Made by a program: the position numbers and the translations under genes. Positions 34,675 to 42,752 of a stretch of DNA of 45,386 nt are shown here, one piece after another. The notes under the pieces are model-generated. The model had not been told where the DNA came from. It was given only the letters and a program-made list of their open reading frames with translations, and did no database searches. Source of the DNA: Lysinibacillus capsici (GTDB taxonomy: Bacteria > Bacillota > Bacilli > Bacillales_A > Planococcaceae); NCBI RefSeq assembly GCF_003367505.1, contig NZ_PXXX01000019.1, positions 1 to 45,386 of the forward strand, written 5' to 3'. Each line of letters starts with the position of its first letter. Position 1 is the stretch's first letter.

Positions 34675-35223
34675 GTGAATAAGGACTTTAAATATTGTAA
34701 GGAATCAAGAGTGATGCGTACAAGTCGTGTATTTCCAAACGATGTGAATAATCATAATACATTATTTGGCGGACGATTGATGAGCGATATTGATCAAGTT
34801 GCTTCCATTTCAGCTGCAAAGCATAGCAGAAGAGATTGTGTTACAGCCTCAACTGATTCAGTCGATTTCCTACATCCCATTCGCCCAACAGATTCGGTTT
34901 ATTTCGAATCCTATGTAACTTGGACGGGAAGGTCTTCTATGGAGGTTTTTGTTAAAGTCATTTCTGAAAACTTGAAAACTGGGGAGAGAAAGGTGGCAGC
35001 GACTGCATTATTAACTTTCGTGGCATTGGATGAAAATAACAAACCAGCACTGGTCCCACGAGTAATACCTGAAACAGTAGAAGAGACAAAATTGCATGAA
35101 ACAGCTTCAGAACGAGCGAAGGCCCGTGCTGAACGTAAAAAGGAAAGTAAAGCATTAGCGCAATTTATATCTATGAATGATCCATGGGATTATCGGCTAG
35201 AAATGATGGAGAATTATATGTAA
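34675..35223 (+). CDS. Acyl-CoA thioesterase, hotdog fold (YkhA-like)
   Basis: A 182-aa cytoplasmic acyl-CoA hydrolase of the 4HBT/BACH group. Seen: RVFPNDVNNHNTLFGGRLMS with Asn28 and, shortly after, Asp40 in DIDQVASISA, the catalytic pair region of the hotdog fold. Also seen are ASTDSVDFLHPIRPTDSVYF and a C-terminal charged helix (SERAKARAERKKES). It resembles B. subtilis YkhA in length and motifs. It would release CoA from acyl-CoA, perhaps controlling branched-chain or long-chain pools. The frame opens at 34576, but GAGGGGG at 34661-34667 points to GTG at 34675. A perfect hairpin follows. Confidence 0.87.
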   Translation: MNKDFKYCKESRVMRTSRVFPNDVNNHNTLFGGRLMSDIDQVASISAAKHSRRDCVTASTDSVDFLHPIRPTDSVYFESYVTWTGRSSMEVFVKVISENLKTGERKVAATALLTFVALDENNKPALVPRVIPETVEETKLHETASERAKARAERKKESKALAQFISMNDPWDYRLEMMENYM

Positions 35224-35263
35224 AAAAAGAGGGATGTCTCAAATGACTTTGAGACATCCCTTT
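35222..35263. terminator. Bidirectional terminator between the thioesterase gene and pdxK
   Basis: GGGATGTCTCAAA (35231-35243) and TTTGAGACATCCC (35248-35260) form a perfect 13-bp stem with a 4-nt loop. The minus-strand side is followed by a seven-T run, so it is optimal for pdxK and serves the plus-strand gene too. Confidence 0.88.
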
Positions 35264-35268
35264 CATCC

Positions 35269-36099
35269 TTATATTTCTGTTACTGTTAAGTGTGGAGCAC
35301 CAAAGCGTGATTTCGCTCCATGCATGACAGGACCTACATATTCATTTAGCGCCCAGCCATGTGCAATAGCTGCCGATACAAACTCTTTTGCTTCAATGAC
35401 AGAATCTTTAATAGTAAGTCCATTCGCAAGATTCGCTGTGACAGAGGCAGCAAAAGTACAGCCTGCACCGTGGTTATTTGTAGATGCAACTTTTTCAGAT
35501 TCTAATAAGTAGAATGTTTCACCATCAAAGAATAAGTCTATTGCTTTTTCAGTAGCTAGGGCTTTTCCACCTTTTATGACAACAGCTTTAGCTCCTAGTT
35601 CATGGATTTTACGAGCAGCAATCTTCATGTCGTCAATGTTTTTTGGTGTACCTGTGCCAGCTAATTGTCCAGCTTCAAACAGGTTTGGTGTTGTTACCGC
35701 TGCTAGTGGTAAAAGATGCTGAATCATGGCATCTGTGTTACCTGGATTCAGTACTTCATCGTCACCTTTACATACCATAACAGGATCGATGACCACATTT
35801 GTAGTCCCTGAATTTGCAATAGCCTTTCCAGCAATACGAATAATTTCTTCTGTTGAGAGCATTCCTGTCTTAATGGCATCAATTCCTGTGGAAAGTGCTG
35901 TGTCAATTTGTTTTTGTAGTAAATCAGTTGGCAAAGGTGTGACGTTATGTGTCCAGCCGTTAGGGTCCATTGTTACGACAACTGTTAATGCCACCATCCC
36001 ATATGTACCGTGCTCTTGGAATGTTTTAAGGTCAGCTTGCATTCCTGCACCGCCTGATGTATCTGAACCAGCAATTGTTAATGTTTTTTTTAGAGTCAT
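35269..36099 (-). CDS. pdxK: Pyridoxine/pyridoxal/pyridoxamine kinase (ThiD-like PdxK)
   Basis: A 276-aa ribokinase-fold kinase. Seen: TIAGSDTSGGAGMQADLKTF (8-27), VVIDPVMVCKG (102-112), TPNLFEAGQLAG, and the anion hole with catalytic Cys214 in NHGAGCTFAASV. ThiD proteins phosphorylate hydroxymethylpyrimidine. The B. subtilis enzyme closest to this pattern, with YVGPxxH near the C-terminus, is the dual-type PdxK that salvages vitamin B6, and it also lies near ung. I therefore prefer PdxK, with HMP(P) kinase as the alternative. SD AAAGGAG precedes the ATG at 36099. Confidence 0.85.
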   Translation of the reverse strand: MTLKKTLTIAGSDTSGGAGMQADLKTFQEHGTYGMVALTVVVTMDPNGWTHNVTPLPTDLLQKQIDTALSTGIDAIKTGMLSTEEIIRIAGKAIANSGTTNVVIDPVMVCKGDDEVLNPGNTDAMIQHLLPLAAVTTPNLFEAGQLAGTGTPKNIDDMKIAARKIHELGAKAVVIKGGKALATEKAIDLFFDGETFYLLESEKVASTNNHGAGCTFAASVTANLANGLTIKDSVIEAKEFVSAAIAHGWALNEYVGPVMHGAKSRFGAPHLTVTEI

Positions 36100-36274
36100 G
36101 TAAAGGATCTCCTTTATCGTTAAGAGTTATAAAATTAACATCTAGTATAGTCCGATTCTGATTCTATAAAAATAGCCAGAATACTATATTTTTATATGGT
36201 CAGTTTCAACTGATGCTTGAATTCATCTTTAATTTTTTGTACCGTTGTAAGAAGAGAAAGGGGCTTAATGAACG

Positions 36275-36952
36275 ATGAAACAAGTATTCCCGAATGATTG
36301 GCAAGAAGTACTCAAAGAAGAATTAGAAAAACCATATTATCAAAAACTACGTCAATTTGTCGCAAATGAATATTCGACACAAACTATTTATCCACCAATC
36401 AATGATGTGATGAACGCATTCTATACAACAGCATATCATGATGTGAAGGTTGTTATTTTGGGACAAGACCCTTATCATGGGCCTAATCAAGCGCATGGGC
36501 TAAGCTTTTCTGTTAAACCAGGTATTCCACATCCTCCTAGCTTACGGAATATGTTTCAAGAGCTACAGGATGATTTAGGCTGTCCAATTCCTCAAAATGG
36601 AACGCTAACAAAGTGGGCTGAACAGGGTGTTATGCTATTAAATACGGTGCTTACAGTTCGAGCAGGACAAGCGAATTCCCATAAAGAACAAGGGTGGGAG
36701 CAATTTACCGATGCGGTTATCGATCTATTAGCTGCAAGGGAAGAACCACTAATTTTTGTATTGTGGGGCAAACCAGCGCAACGCAAAAAGCAATTAATTC
36801 GAAAATATAAAACACCACATGTCATACTCGAAGCGCCACACCCAAGTCCATTAAGTGCTTATCGAGGATTCTTTGGTAGTAAACCTTATTCAAAGATAAA
36901 TCAACAATTAGTTGAGTGGGGCAAGCAGCCGATTGATTGGTGTTTAGAATAG
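36275..36952 (+). CDS. ung: Uracil-DNA glycosylase
   Basis: A 225-aa family 1 UDG that excises uracil from DNA, starting base-excision repair. All family motifs are present: the water-activating GQDPYHG with Asp65, [39 protein letters not shown], and the leucine-loop [18 protein letters not shown] with catalytic His189. SD AAAGGGG is about 11 nt from the ATG at 36275, a slightly long spacing; no better in-frame start is seen. Downstream are a tiny Cys protein gene, ywdI and ywdK, matching the B. subtilis ung-ywdI-ywdK order. Confidence 0.95.
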   Translation: MKQVFPNDWQEVLKEELEKPYYQKLRQFVANEYSTQTIYPPINDVMNAFYTTAYHDVKVVILGQDPYHGPNQAHGLSFSVKPGIPHPPSLRNMFQELQDDLGCPIPQNGTLTKWAEQGVMLLNTVLTVRAGQANSHKEQGWEQFTDAVIDLLAAREEPLIFVLWGKPAQRKKQLIRKYKTPHVILEAPHPSPLSAYRGFFGSKPYSKINQQLVEWGKQPIDWCLE

Positions 36953-37027
36953 ATTGGCACAAATCGTTTGCTTTATACGCTTTAGCAATCATGTTACATT
37001 TAATATAGAAGAAAGTGAGGGACATTG

Positions 37028-37204
37028 ATGAAGGTGAATTGTTTTAAGTGTCAATTTTTTAAAGTAACCTGGGACCCTCAAAACCCACGAGCATGTGCAG
37101 CTTATGGCTTTAAAACAAAGCAAATACCATCCGTTGTTGTGAAGCAATCCTCGGGTGTAGATTGTTTAAAATTCGTACCAAAAGTAGAAAGTGGGAGAAT
37201 GTAA
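37028..37204 (+). CDS. Small conserved Cys-containing protein (58 aa), possible metal binder
   Basis: ATG at 37028 with GTGAGGGA 5 nt upstream encodes 58 residues. The pattern is CFKC near the N-terminus, then ACAAYGFKTKQIPSVVV and a late DCLKF, giving four Cys spaced like a small zinc site. Similar short proteins occur next to ung in other bacilli as I recall, with no known function. Its stop TAA at 37202-37204 overlaps the ATG of ywdI (37204) in a TAATG junction, indicating coupled translation and supporting that it is real. Confidence 0.75.
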   Translation: MKVNCFKCQFFKVTWDPQNPRACAAYGFKTKQIPSVVVKQSSGVDCLKFVPKVESGRM

Positions 37205-37470
37205 TGATTTCTTATCAAGCCGTTATACAGCAACTTGAAAAACAATTATCTTACGCAAAAAATGCGGGAAATGATCAGCAAATTCGTGAGACACTTACAG
37301 CCATTCGAGCATTATGTGATGTGGTGTTAGATTCTTCAAGTGATGCACCATCTATCACTCCTCATAAGCATGTACCGCAAATGCTTGTATCAGAGTCAAA
37401 ACCATCCACTTTATATACAGCAAAGATTGAAGAAGATGGAGCCAATGGCGATTCCATTTTTGATTTTTAA
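37204..37470 (+). CDS. ywdI: YwdI family protein
   Basis: An 88-aa protein matching YwdI by its N-terminal helix (ISYQAVIQQLEKQLSYAKNA), the following RETLTAIRALCDVVLD, and its place after ung. The second half is Ser/Pro-rich and probably unstructured. The function is unknown. The frame opens at 37162, but the true start is almost certainly the ATG at 37204. That ATG overlaps the previous stop by one base and has GGGAG 7 nt upstream. It is followed after 26 bp by ywdK. Confidence 0.78.
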   Translation: MISYQAVIQQLEKQLSYAKNAGNDQQIRETLTAIRALCDVVLDSSSDAPSITPHKHVPQMLVSESKPSTLYTAKIEEDGANGDSIFDF

Positions 37471-37496
37471 TCCATTTTAAAGGTAGGGTAACGAAA

Positions 37497-37877
37497 ATGA
37501 AAAGATTTATCGTGACAGGTGCTCTTCATGGCCTATTAGCAGTAGCATTCGGTGCATTTGGTGCACATGCTTTAAAGGAAATTTTAGATGAATATAGTCA
37601 AGGTATTTGGGAAACAGCTGTTCAATATCAAATGTTTCACGCTACAGGATTACTAATCATTGGTCTGTTAATGAGCTCTAAACTATTAGGTGAAGTGAAA
37701 CAATTAAATCTAGCAGGTATTTTCTTTAACCTTGGTATTGTTTTCTTTTCTGGGAGCTTATATGTTCTGGCGATAAGTGGTATTAAAGTATTAGGAGCTA
37801 TTACACCAATTGGTGGCGTACTATTTTTAGCTGGATGGCTACTTATTATTTTAACTGCTATCAAGCATGCTCGCTAA
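37497..37877 (+). CDS. ywdK: DUF423 membrane protein (YwdK)
   Basis: A 126-aa protein with four predicted membrane helices. The family signature is clear: GALHGLLAVAFGAFGAHAL near residues 6-24, WETAVQYQMFHATGLL, and GITPIGG-like AITPIGGVLFLAGWLL at the end. DUF423 proteins are widespread small membrane proteins of unknown function. SD AGGTAGGG precedes the ATG. It is the last gene of the ung cluster and is followed by a G-T-rich hairpin terminator. Confidence 0.9.
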   Translation: MKRFIVTGALHGLLAVAFGAFGAHALKEILDEYSQGIWETAVQYQMFHATGLLIIGLLMSSKLLGEVKQLNLAGIFFNLGIVFFSGSLYVLAISGIKVLGAITPIGGVLFLAGWLLIILTAIKHAR

Positions 37878-37887
37878 TTTTAAGCTG

Positions 37888-37919
37888 ACTCTCTTACATT
37901 ATTTGTAGGGGGGTTTTTC
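37888..37919 (+). terminator. Terminator of the ung-ywdK cluster
   Basis: ACTCTCTTACA (37888-37898) pairs through several G-T pairs with TGTAGGGGGGT (37904-37914) over a 5-nt loop, then TTTTCTTT. The many G-T pairs make it one-directional. Confidence 0.75.
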
Positions 37920-38040
37920 TTTGTTATGAGTCATCTTTCAAAGATAGGGATTTAAATCCTATCCATTTTGTAAGAATTTATAGTACACTACTAATATTAC
38001 TTGCAATATTTCGAAAATATCAAAAGTGAGGTTACGTAGT

Positions 38041-39216
38041 ATGGAAAAACTATTTACATTACTGGATGCTAACTATAATGAGATGGTAGGGATTCGTCGC
38101 CATTTACATGAATACCCTGAATTATCCTTTGAAGAAGTCGAAACGCCATCCTATATAGCTACTTTTCATAGAGAATTGGGTCATGTGGTTCGAGAAGGAG
38201 TGGGAGGACGTGGCGTCGTAGCGATATTACGTGGCGGAAAGCCGGGCAAAACGGTGGCTTTACGAGCTGACTTTGATGCATTAGCGATTCAAGAAGAAAA
38301 TGATGTACCTTACAAATCTAAAATAGCTGGAAAAATGCATGCATGTGGACATGATGGACATACAGCTACATTGCTTGGGCTAGCTAAGGCATTGAATGCG
38401 ATGAGGGACCAAATTGAAGGCAATGTCGTATTTATTCATCAGCATGCAGAGGAAGTGGCTCCAGGTGGAGCTAAGCCGATGATTGAGGATGGTTGTTTAG
38501 AAGGTGTAGATGTTATTTTTGGTACACATTTATGGGCACCTACACCATTAGGAGAAATATTAGTGAAAGATGGGGCCATCATGGCTGCCGCGGATAAAGT
38601 AGAAATAACGGTACAAGGAAAGGGTGGTCATGGCGCAGAGCCTCATCATTCTATTGATGCAGTTACCCTAGCCTCCCAATTTGTCGTTAATGCTCAACAG
38701 CTTGTTTCAAGACGAATAGACCCATTGAAATCAGCTGTTTTAACAATCGGTCATTTTGAGGCAATTAATCCATTTAACGTTATAGCTGATCGGGTAGTTT
38801 TAGCGGGGACAATTCGTACATTTGAAGAAGAAGTACGCATACAAATGGAACAAGAGTTAGAAGCAGTATTAAATGCGACTTGTCTGGCATTTGGGGCAAG
38901 TTACGAATATCGTTACACAAGGGGTTATCCACCTGTTTATAACCATCAGAGAGAAACCGAGTTTTTGGAACAATTGGCGTCGACTGTACCAGGGGTAGAT
39001 CAAGTAATAACATGTCCGCCATTTATGATTGGGGAAGATTTTGCGTATTATTTAGAAAAAGTACCAGGCACATTTTTCTTCACAGGAGCTAAAAAGCCAG
39101 AATGGGAAACGGCTTATCCGCATCATCATGCACGCTTTGATTTTGATGAACGTGCCATGCTAATTGCAGCAAAAACCTTAGGTAAAGCAACCTTAACGTA
39201 TTTAAAAGAAAATTGA
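38041..39216 (+). CDS. M20 family amidohydrolase (N-acyl-amino acid hydrolase)
   Basis: A 391-aa metallohydrolase of the M20D/AmaA-like group. Seen: IRRHLHEYPELSFEE (18-32), ALRADFDALAIQEEN, the metal ligands in MHACGHDGHTA (Cys102, His104), Glu137-Glu138 in HAEEVAPGGA, a dimerisation lid (GKGGHGAEPHHSIDAV) and a late EDFAYYLEKVPGTFFFTGA. These enzymes cleave N-acetyl or N-acyl amino acids. No substrate-specific residues can be named. The frame opens at GTG 38026, but GTGAGGT at that point serves as the ribosome site for the ATG at 38041. Confidence 0.88.
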   Translation: MEKLFTLLDANYNEMVGIRRHLHEYPELSFEEVETPSYIATFHRELGHVVREGVGGRGVVAILRGGKPGKTVALRADFDALAIQEENDVPYKSKIAGKMHACGHDGHTATLLGLAKALNAMRDQIEGNVVFIHQHAEEVAPGGAKPMIEDGCLEGVDVIFGTHLWAPTPLGEILVKDGAIMAAADKVEITVQGKGGHGAEPHHSIDAVTLASQFVVNAQQLVSRRIDPLKSAVLTIGHFEAINPFNVIADRVVLAGTIRTFEEEVRIQMEQELEAVLNATCLAFGASYEYRYTRGYPPVYNHQRETEFLEQLASTVPGVDQVITCPPFMIGEDFAYYLEKVPGTFFFTGAKKPEWETAYPHHHARFDFDERAMLIAAKTLGKATLTYLKEN

Positions 39217-39230
39217 ATATAGCGAATATA

Positions 39231-39283
39231 AAAATCCGCATACGCCCATCGACTTTTGGTCAGTGAGTGTATTGCGGATTTTT
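39231..39283. terminator. Bidirectional terminator between the M20 gene and gerQ
   Basis: AAAATCCGCA (39231-39240) pairs with TGCGGATTTT (39273-39282), extended by TAC/GTA, over a long loop, with A/T tails on both sides. Confidence 0.7.
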
Positions 39284-39297
39284 ACTTAGAGATAGAA

Positions 39298-39633
39298 TTA
39301 TGGATTTTGATTAAAGTAAGCCATTTCCTCATCATACTCAGCAAAATCGAAATAAATCATAGGGAAAAGAAAACGATGATTAGACTTAAGCTCACGAATA
39401 ATGACATGATCTCGACCAGCTGCTTCTACCACACCACGAACAGTTTTTGTGTTTTTTCCCTGCTCTACTGCGTGCTCAAAAGAAAAATGGAAGGTAGCTG
39501 GTTTTCCACGGTTCAAACGCAAAATATTTTCTATATAGGACTCCTCACGGCCAGGTGGTCGTCCGCTCGGAAGTGTGACTGGAGGAGGAGTCATTTGTTG
39601 TTGCGTTGTTGGTGTCCAATAATAAGGCATCAT
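39298..39633 (-). CDS. gerQ: Spore coat protein GerQ
   Basis: A 111-aa spore coat protein. Residues 1-30 are Pro/Gln/Thr-rich; the conserved core has SYIENILRLNRGKPATFHF and a C-terminal HRFLFPMIYFDFAEYDEEMAYF in two overlapping blocks. In B. subtilis GerQ is crosslinked by transglutaminase and is needed to place CwlJ for germination. cwlJ lies immediately upstream in the same direction. The frame begins at TTG 39636 followed by two ATGs. AGGTTGA spacing favours the ATG at 39633 (39630 is also possible). Mother-cell expression is expected, but I could not define a sigma-E or sigma-K promoter. Confidence 0.9.
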   Translation of the reverse strand: MMPYYWTPTTQQQMTPPPVTLPSGRPPGREESYIENILRLNRGKPATFHFSFEHAVEQGKNTKTVRGVVEAAGRDHVIIRELKSNHRFLFPMIYFDFAEYDEEMAYFNQNP

Positions 39634-39655
39634 CAATTATCAACCTACTTTCTTT

Positions 39656-40081
39656 TTAAATTTGAGGACAATCTTGTTCAGTTGGCGAGAAAAAACAATG
39701 GGATTTGAACCTGCCAGTATTCCATTGGCCATACCATTGTGCAGGACAATCACCTGCTGGCATGAAAAACCACAAAGAGCGGGTAGCTGGATGAAATCTT
39801 TCACCCTGAATCACCCTTTTAGCTAACCGGATATCTTGATCACGTGCTCTTTGATAAAAATAACCCTTTTGTGTTGCCTCAAAGCCTCCCGGACGCTGAT
39901 AAACCATTTGTTCAATTGTTCGAATATCACCAAAATCTAAACAATCACCTCTTACACGATTAACGCCAACATTCCCAACCATCAGCATGCCTAACTCTCC
40001 TTCGCCTTCTGCTTCGGCACGCATTAGTCTTGCAAGTAGGGCTGTCTGTGCATCATTCGTCTTAATAACAGCGATTTTCAT
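39656..40081 (-). CDS. cwlJ: Spore cortex-lytic enzyme CwlJ
   Basis: A 141-aa cell wall hydrolase (hydrolase_2 family) that degrades cortex peptidoglycan during Ca-DPA-triggered germination. Seen: the catalytic-Glu region LLARLMRAEAEGEGELGML, GNVGVNRVRGDC, FEATQKGYFYQRARD and PAGDCPAQWYGQ. There is no signal peptide, as in B. subtilis CwlJ. The ATG at 40081 lies only 1 nt after GAGGAGG, an unusually short spacing. Alignment to B. subtilis CwlJ would start two codons later, where no standard start codon exists. The gene is 23 bp upstream of gerQ and presumably co-transcribed. Confidence 0.9.
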   Translation of the reverse strand: MKIAVIKTNDAQTALLARLMRAEAEGEGELGMLMVGNVGVNRVRGDCLDFGDIRTIEQMVYQRPGGFEATQKGYFYQRARDQDIRLAKRVIQGERFHPATRSLWFFMPAGDCPAQWYGQWNTGRFKSHCFFSPTEQDCPQI

Positions 40082-40326
40082 ACCTCCTCGCAGACAGTAT
40101 ATGCACGAAGGTATAGTAGTCATGTTCAATTTTGTTAAGAAAGACAATCACATATTAAAGTTACTATGCATATAGTAGTAATAACGACAAGTACGTAGAA
40201 AATACTTCAAATCCTGCAAGGCCCGATAGTTTTTATAGCAAAAAGGGTAAATAGAAAAAAATAGATTTAGGGGAACGTGAGATCAATGAATTGCATGTGT
40301 ATCTAATACATGTGAGGTGATGGCTT

Positions 40327-40497
40327 ATGGAAATTGGCGTTTGGTTTGGGATCTTATTAAGTGCAGTACTGGCTTTTCTATTAGGGGAGTTTTATGGACA
40401 GCCGCTCCACTGGTATCTCTTTATTGTTATTATAGTGATTGGTTTTTTTATTCAAACGGTTATCTTAATTTTAAAAGTAAAGAACGAGAGCTCTTAA
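40327..40497 (+). CDS. Small membrane protein (56 aa), paralogue A
   Basis: A 56-aa protein with two hydrophobic helices separated by EFYGQPLHWY. ATG at 40327 has GAGGTG 8 nt upstream and the gene ends at 40497, 34 bp before a terminator. It is clearly related to the 60-aa protein encoded at 40734: both share SA-LA, E-Y-QP--WYL and G-FI---ILI in register. A slightly longer frame overlapping it (40317-40523) is out of phase and lacks this match, so is discarded. The function is unknown; a helical-hairpin membrane protein is likely. Confidence 0.75.
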   Translation: MEIGVWFGILLSAVLAFLLGEFYGQPLHWYLFIVIIVIGFFIQTVILILKVKNESS

Positions 40498-40530
40498 TGA
40501 GGTATATAGAAGAAACGTGTTGAGGTTAAG

Positions 40531-40563
40531 AAAGTGTCATCGCTAAAAGATGGCACTTTTTTA
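40531..40563 (+). terminator. Terminator after small membrane gene A
   Basis: AAAGTGTCATC (40531-40541) pairs with GATGGCACTTT (40549-40559) with one G-T, then TTTT. Confidence 0.82.
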
Positions 40564-40733
40564 TATTGTGAGTAATAGTGTGGAAAGCAGAGCATCAGGA
40601 AAAATGCCTTTACAATGCTTGTTTTAGCTGCTATCCAATAAGACATAATTATTCTTGCCTAGTAAGTATATTAAAAATATAGCGTGACATACTAAAATTG
40701 ACTTTATTTTTGCTTTTATGAAGGAGCGTTTCC

Positions 40734-40916
40734 ATGCGTATTTTTAGTATGTTTGTAGCGATCATCATCAGCGCTTTTCTGGCAGTTGGAATAGCAGAAT
40801 ATTATCATCAACCATATAATTGGTATTTAGTTTTTCTTATGATGCTAACTGGGATTTTTATTCATATTATTATTTTAATATTCGAATCTGAGAATGCAGA
40901 AGAAAACGAAATTTAA
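40734..40916 (+). CDS. Small membrane protein (60 aa), paralogue B
   Basis: A 60-aa protein with two hydrophobic helices, a central EYYHQPYNWYLV and an acidic tail (ESENAEENEI). SD AAGGAG is 8 nt before the ATG. It is the tandem paralogue of the protein at 40327, but has its own likely promoter (TTGCCT 40655-40660, 17 bp, TATAGC 40678-40683) and its own terminator. I do not recognise the family. The conserved Gln-Pro and Trp-Tyr at the turn between helices suggest a defined hairpin structure. Confidence 0.75.
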   Translation: MRIFSMFVAIIISAFLAVGIAEYYHQPYNWYLVFLMMLTGIFIHIIILIFESENAEENEI

Positions 40917-40950
40917 AAATGCGAGTCCGTCAATATGGACTCGCATTTTT
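40915..40950. terminator. Bidirectional terminator between paralogue B and hemQ
   Basis: AAAAATGCGAGTCC (40915-40928) pairs perfectly with GGACTCGCATTTTT (40937-40950) over 8 nt. The symmetric A/T ends serve both convergent genes. Confidence 0.9.
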
Positions 40951-40959
40951 AATTAGATA

Positions 40960-41709
40960 TTAAACAGTTAAGAATTTAACCAATTTTTCTTTATCAAGTA
41001 GGTTGCCGACGAAGAATTCCCCGAACTCGCCATAGCGAGCTGACACTTCGTCAAAGCGCATTTCATATACTAGTTTTTTGAATTGTAGTACGTCATCAGC
41101 AAATAAAGTTACGCCCCATTCGTGATCATCGAAGCCTACAGAGCCAGTGATAATTTGTTTTACTTTACCAGCATAGCCGCGACCAATCATTCCATGTGAA
41201 CGCATTAATGATTTACGCTCATCCATTGATAGCATGTACCAATTGTCGTTCCCTTGACGGCGTTTATCCATTGGATAGAAGCATACATAATTAGCCCGTG
41301 GAAGTTCAGGATATAGACGCGCACGTACATGTGGATTTTGGTAAGGATCTTCATTTGATTCGCCAGCTAAATAGTTTGAAAGCTCTACCACAGATACATA
41401 AGAATATGTAGGAATTGTAAAATCTGCAATAGCTAATTTATTGAATTCTGCTTCAAGCTCTTGTAACTCATCCATTGTTTCACGCAATGTCATAATCATA
41501 AAGTCAGCTTTTTGACCAACGATTGCATAGAAAGCATGAGCACCTGTTTTAGCTACGTCTGCTTCGTTCAGTTTTTCTAAATAAGCAATAAATTCCTCTA
41601 CTGCTGCTTGACGTTCCTCAGCAGATACAAGTTTCCAAGATGCCCAATCAATTGAGCGGAAATCATGTAAAGCGTACCATCCATCTAACGTAATTGCTGC
41701 TTCATTCAT
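40960..41709 (-). CDS. hemQ: Coproheme decarboxylase HemQ
   Basis: A 249-aa enzyme of the chlorite dismutase structural family. It catalyses the last step of the Gram-positive coproporphyrin-dependent haem pathway, turning Fe-coproporphyrin III into haem b with peroxide. Seen: the propionate-binding/catalytic Tyr145 and Lys149 in [12 protein letters not shown], and the proximal His172 in [15 protein letters not shown]. The distal Arg of true chlorite dismutases is not evident. The frame opens at 41742, but AAAGGAGTG (41727-41719) selects the ATG at 41709, which also restores the published residue numbering. It is divergent from lipL, as in the B. subtilis ywfI/ywfL region. Confidence 0.93.
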   Translation of the reverse strand: MNEAAITLDGWYALHDFRSIDWASWKLVSAEERQAAVEEFIAYLEKLNEADVAKTGAHAFYAIVGQKADFMIMTLRETMDELQELEAEFNKLAIADFTIPTYSYVSVVELSNYLAGESNEDPYQNPHVRARLYPELPRANYVCFYPMDKRRQGNDNWYMLSMDERKSLMRSHGMIGRGYAGKVKQIITGSVGFDDHEWGVTLFADDVLQFKKLVYEMRFDEVSARYGEFGEFFVGNLLDKEKLVKFLTV

Positions 41710-41865
41710 TATTGAAAACACTCCTTTATAAGTGAATACCATTCAAAAATTAGTTTATCATAGTTTGTACAAAAACCCTAAGTTCATGATAGTAATTCAC
41801 GAATTTGACACCATCTAAAGATAATGTATTCTAAAGAGAAGAGATGTAATAAGAGGAGTTCCAAA

Positions 41866-42699
41866 ATGAAACATATTTTACAACAACCAATTTGGCGTTA
41901 TTATGATCAATCCATTAGTGCGAAGCAAAGATCACCGCTTGAATCTTTTGCGACGGACGATACATTGTGCCAATTAGTTGGCCAATTGATGTCTCCTCCA
42001 ACAATTCGTACATGGGTTCATGAGGCATCTGTTGTGCTAGGTATTCAAGACCATCGGTTACCTTATGTTCAGCAAGGTATGGAATTACTAGAATCTAGAG
42101 GCTATCATCCTATTGTTCGTAATTCTGGTGGACTAGCTGTTGTGCTAGATGAAGGGGTTCTCAATATTTCCGTGGTATTGTCTGAACAAAAAGAGTCGCT
42201 CAGTATAAATGATGGCTACGATGTGATGGTGGACCTTGTGAAGGGATTGTTCCCAGAAGTAGCTGAAAAAATTGAGGCTTATGAAATAGTGGGCTCTTAT
42301 TGCCCAGGTTCTTATGATTTAAGTATTGATGGGAAAAAATTTGCTGGTATTTCACAAAGACGCTTACGTCAAGGGGTGGCAGTGCAAATTTATTTATGTA
42401 TTGAGGGGAGTGGCTCACAACGCGCGGCACTTATCCGTGACTTTTATGAAGAGAGCTTGCAACAAGAGGAAACAAAATTCGCTTACCCTCAAATCGTGCC
42501 AGAAGTCATGGCTTCGCTATCGGAGCTTATAGACCCTCATTTAACAGTAGAAGCGGTTGTTATTCGTCTACAGCAACTACTTAATCAGTGGGCCGAGGAA
42601 GTACGTCCACAGTCCTTTTACGACGAAGAATTAACGTTGTATGGTTTTTATTTACAGCGCGTTTTTGAGCGCAACACCAAAATGCTTGAACGTAAGTAA
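41866..42699 (+). CDS. lipL: Octanoyl-[GcvH]:protein N-octanoyltransferase LipL
   Basis: A 277-aa LplA/LipB-fold amidotransferase. In Bacillus, LipL moves octanoate from GcvH to the E2 subunits of 2-oxoacid dehydrogenases through a Cys-bound intermediate. Seen: HPIVRNSGGLAVVLDEGVLN with the conserved RxSGG loop, the catalytic Cys146 in GSYCPGSYDLSI and the lysine in DGKKFAGISQRR. The absence of a lipoate-ligase C-terminal domain separates it from LplJ. The frame opens at 41824; AAGAGGAG precedes the ATG at 41866. Its neighbours hemQ and rsfA match the B. subtilis ywf region. Confidence 0.9.
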   Translation: MKHILQQPIWRYYDQSISAKQRSPLESFATDDTLCQLVGQLMSPPTIRTWVHEASVVLGIQDHRLPYVQQGMELLESRGYHPIVRNSGGLAVVLDEGVLNISVVLSEQKESLSINDGYDVMVDLVKGLFPEVAEKIEAYEIVGSYCPGSYDLSIDGKKFAGISQRRLRQGVAVQIYLCIEGSGSQRAALIRDFYEESLQQEETKFAYPQIVPEVMASLSELIDPHLTVEAVVIRLQQLLNQWAEEVRPQSFYDEELTLYGFYLQRVFERNTKMLERK

Positions 42700-42721
42700 G
42701 CTGGTTGATTATATGAAACAG

Positions 42722-42752
42722 AAAAAGCGATGCGGCTAATTTAGCGCATCGC
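42722..42752 (-). terminator. rsfA terminator overlapping the gene's last codons
   Basis: On the minus strand GCGATGCG (42752-42745) pairs with CGCATCGC (42734-42727), then TTTTTC. The upstream arm lies in the final codons of rsfA and the TAG stop lies in the loop. Confidence 0.75.

Noticed and set aside
40317..40523. Plus-strand 68-codon open frame
   Set aside because: It overlaps the 56-aa gene at 40327 in another phase; only the 56-aa frame matches the downstream paralogue and has correct SD spacing.
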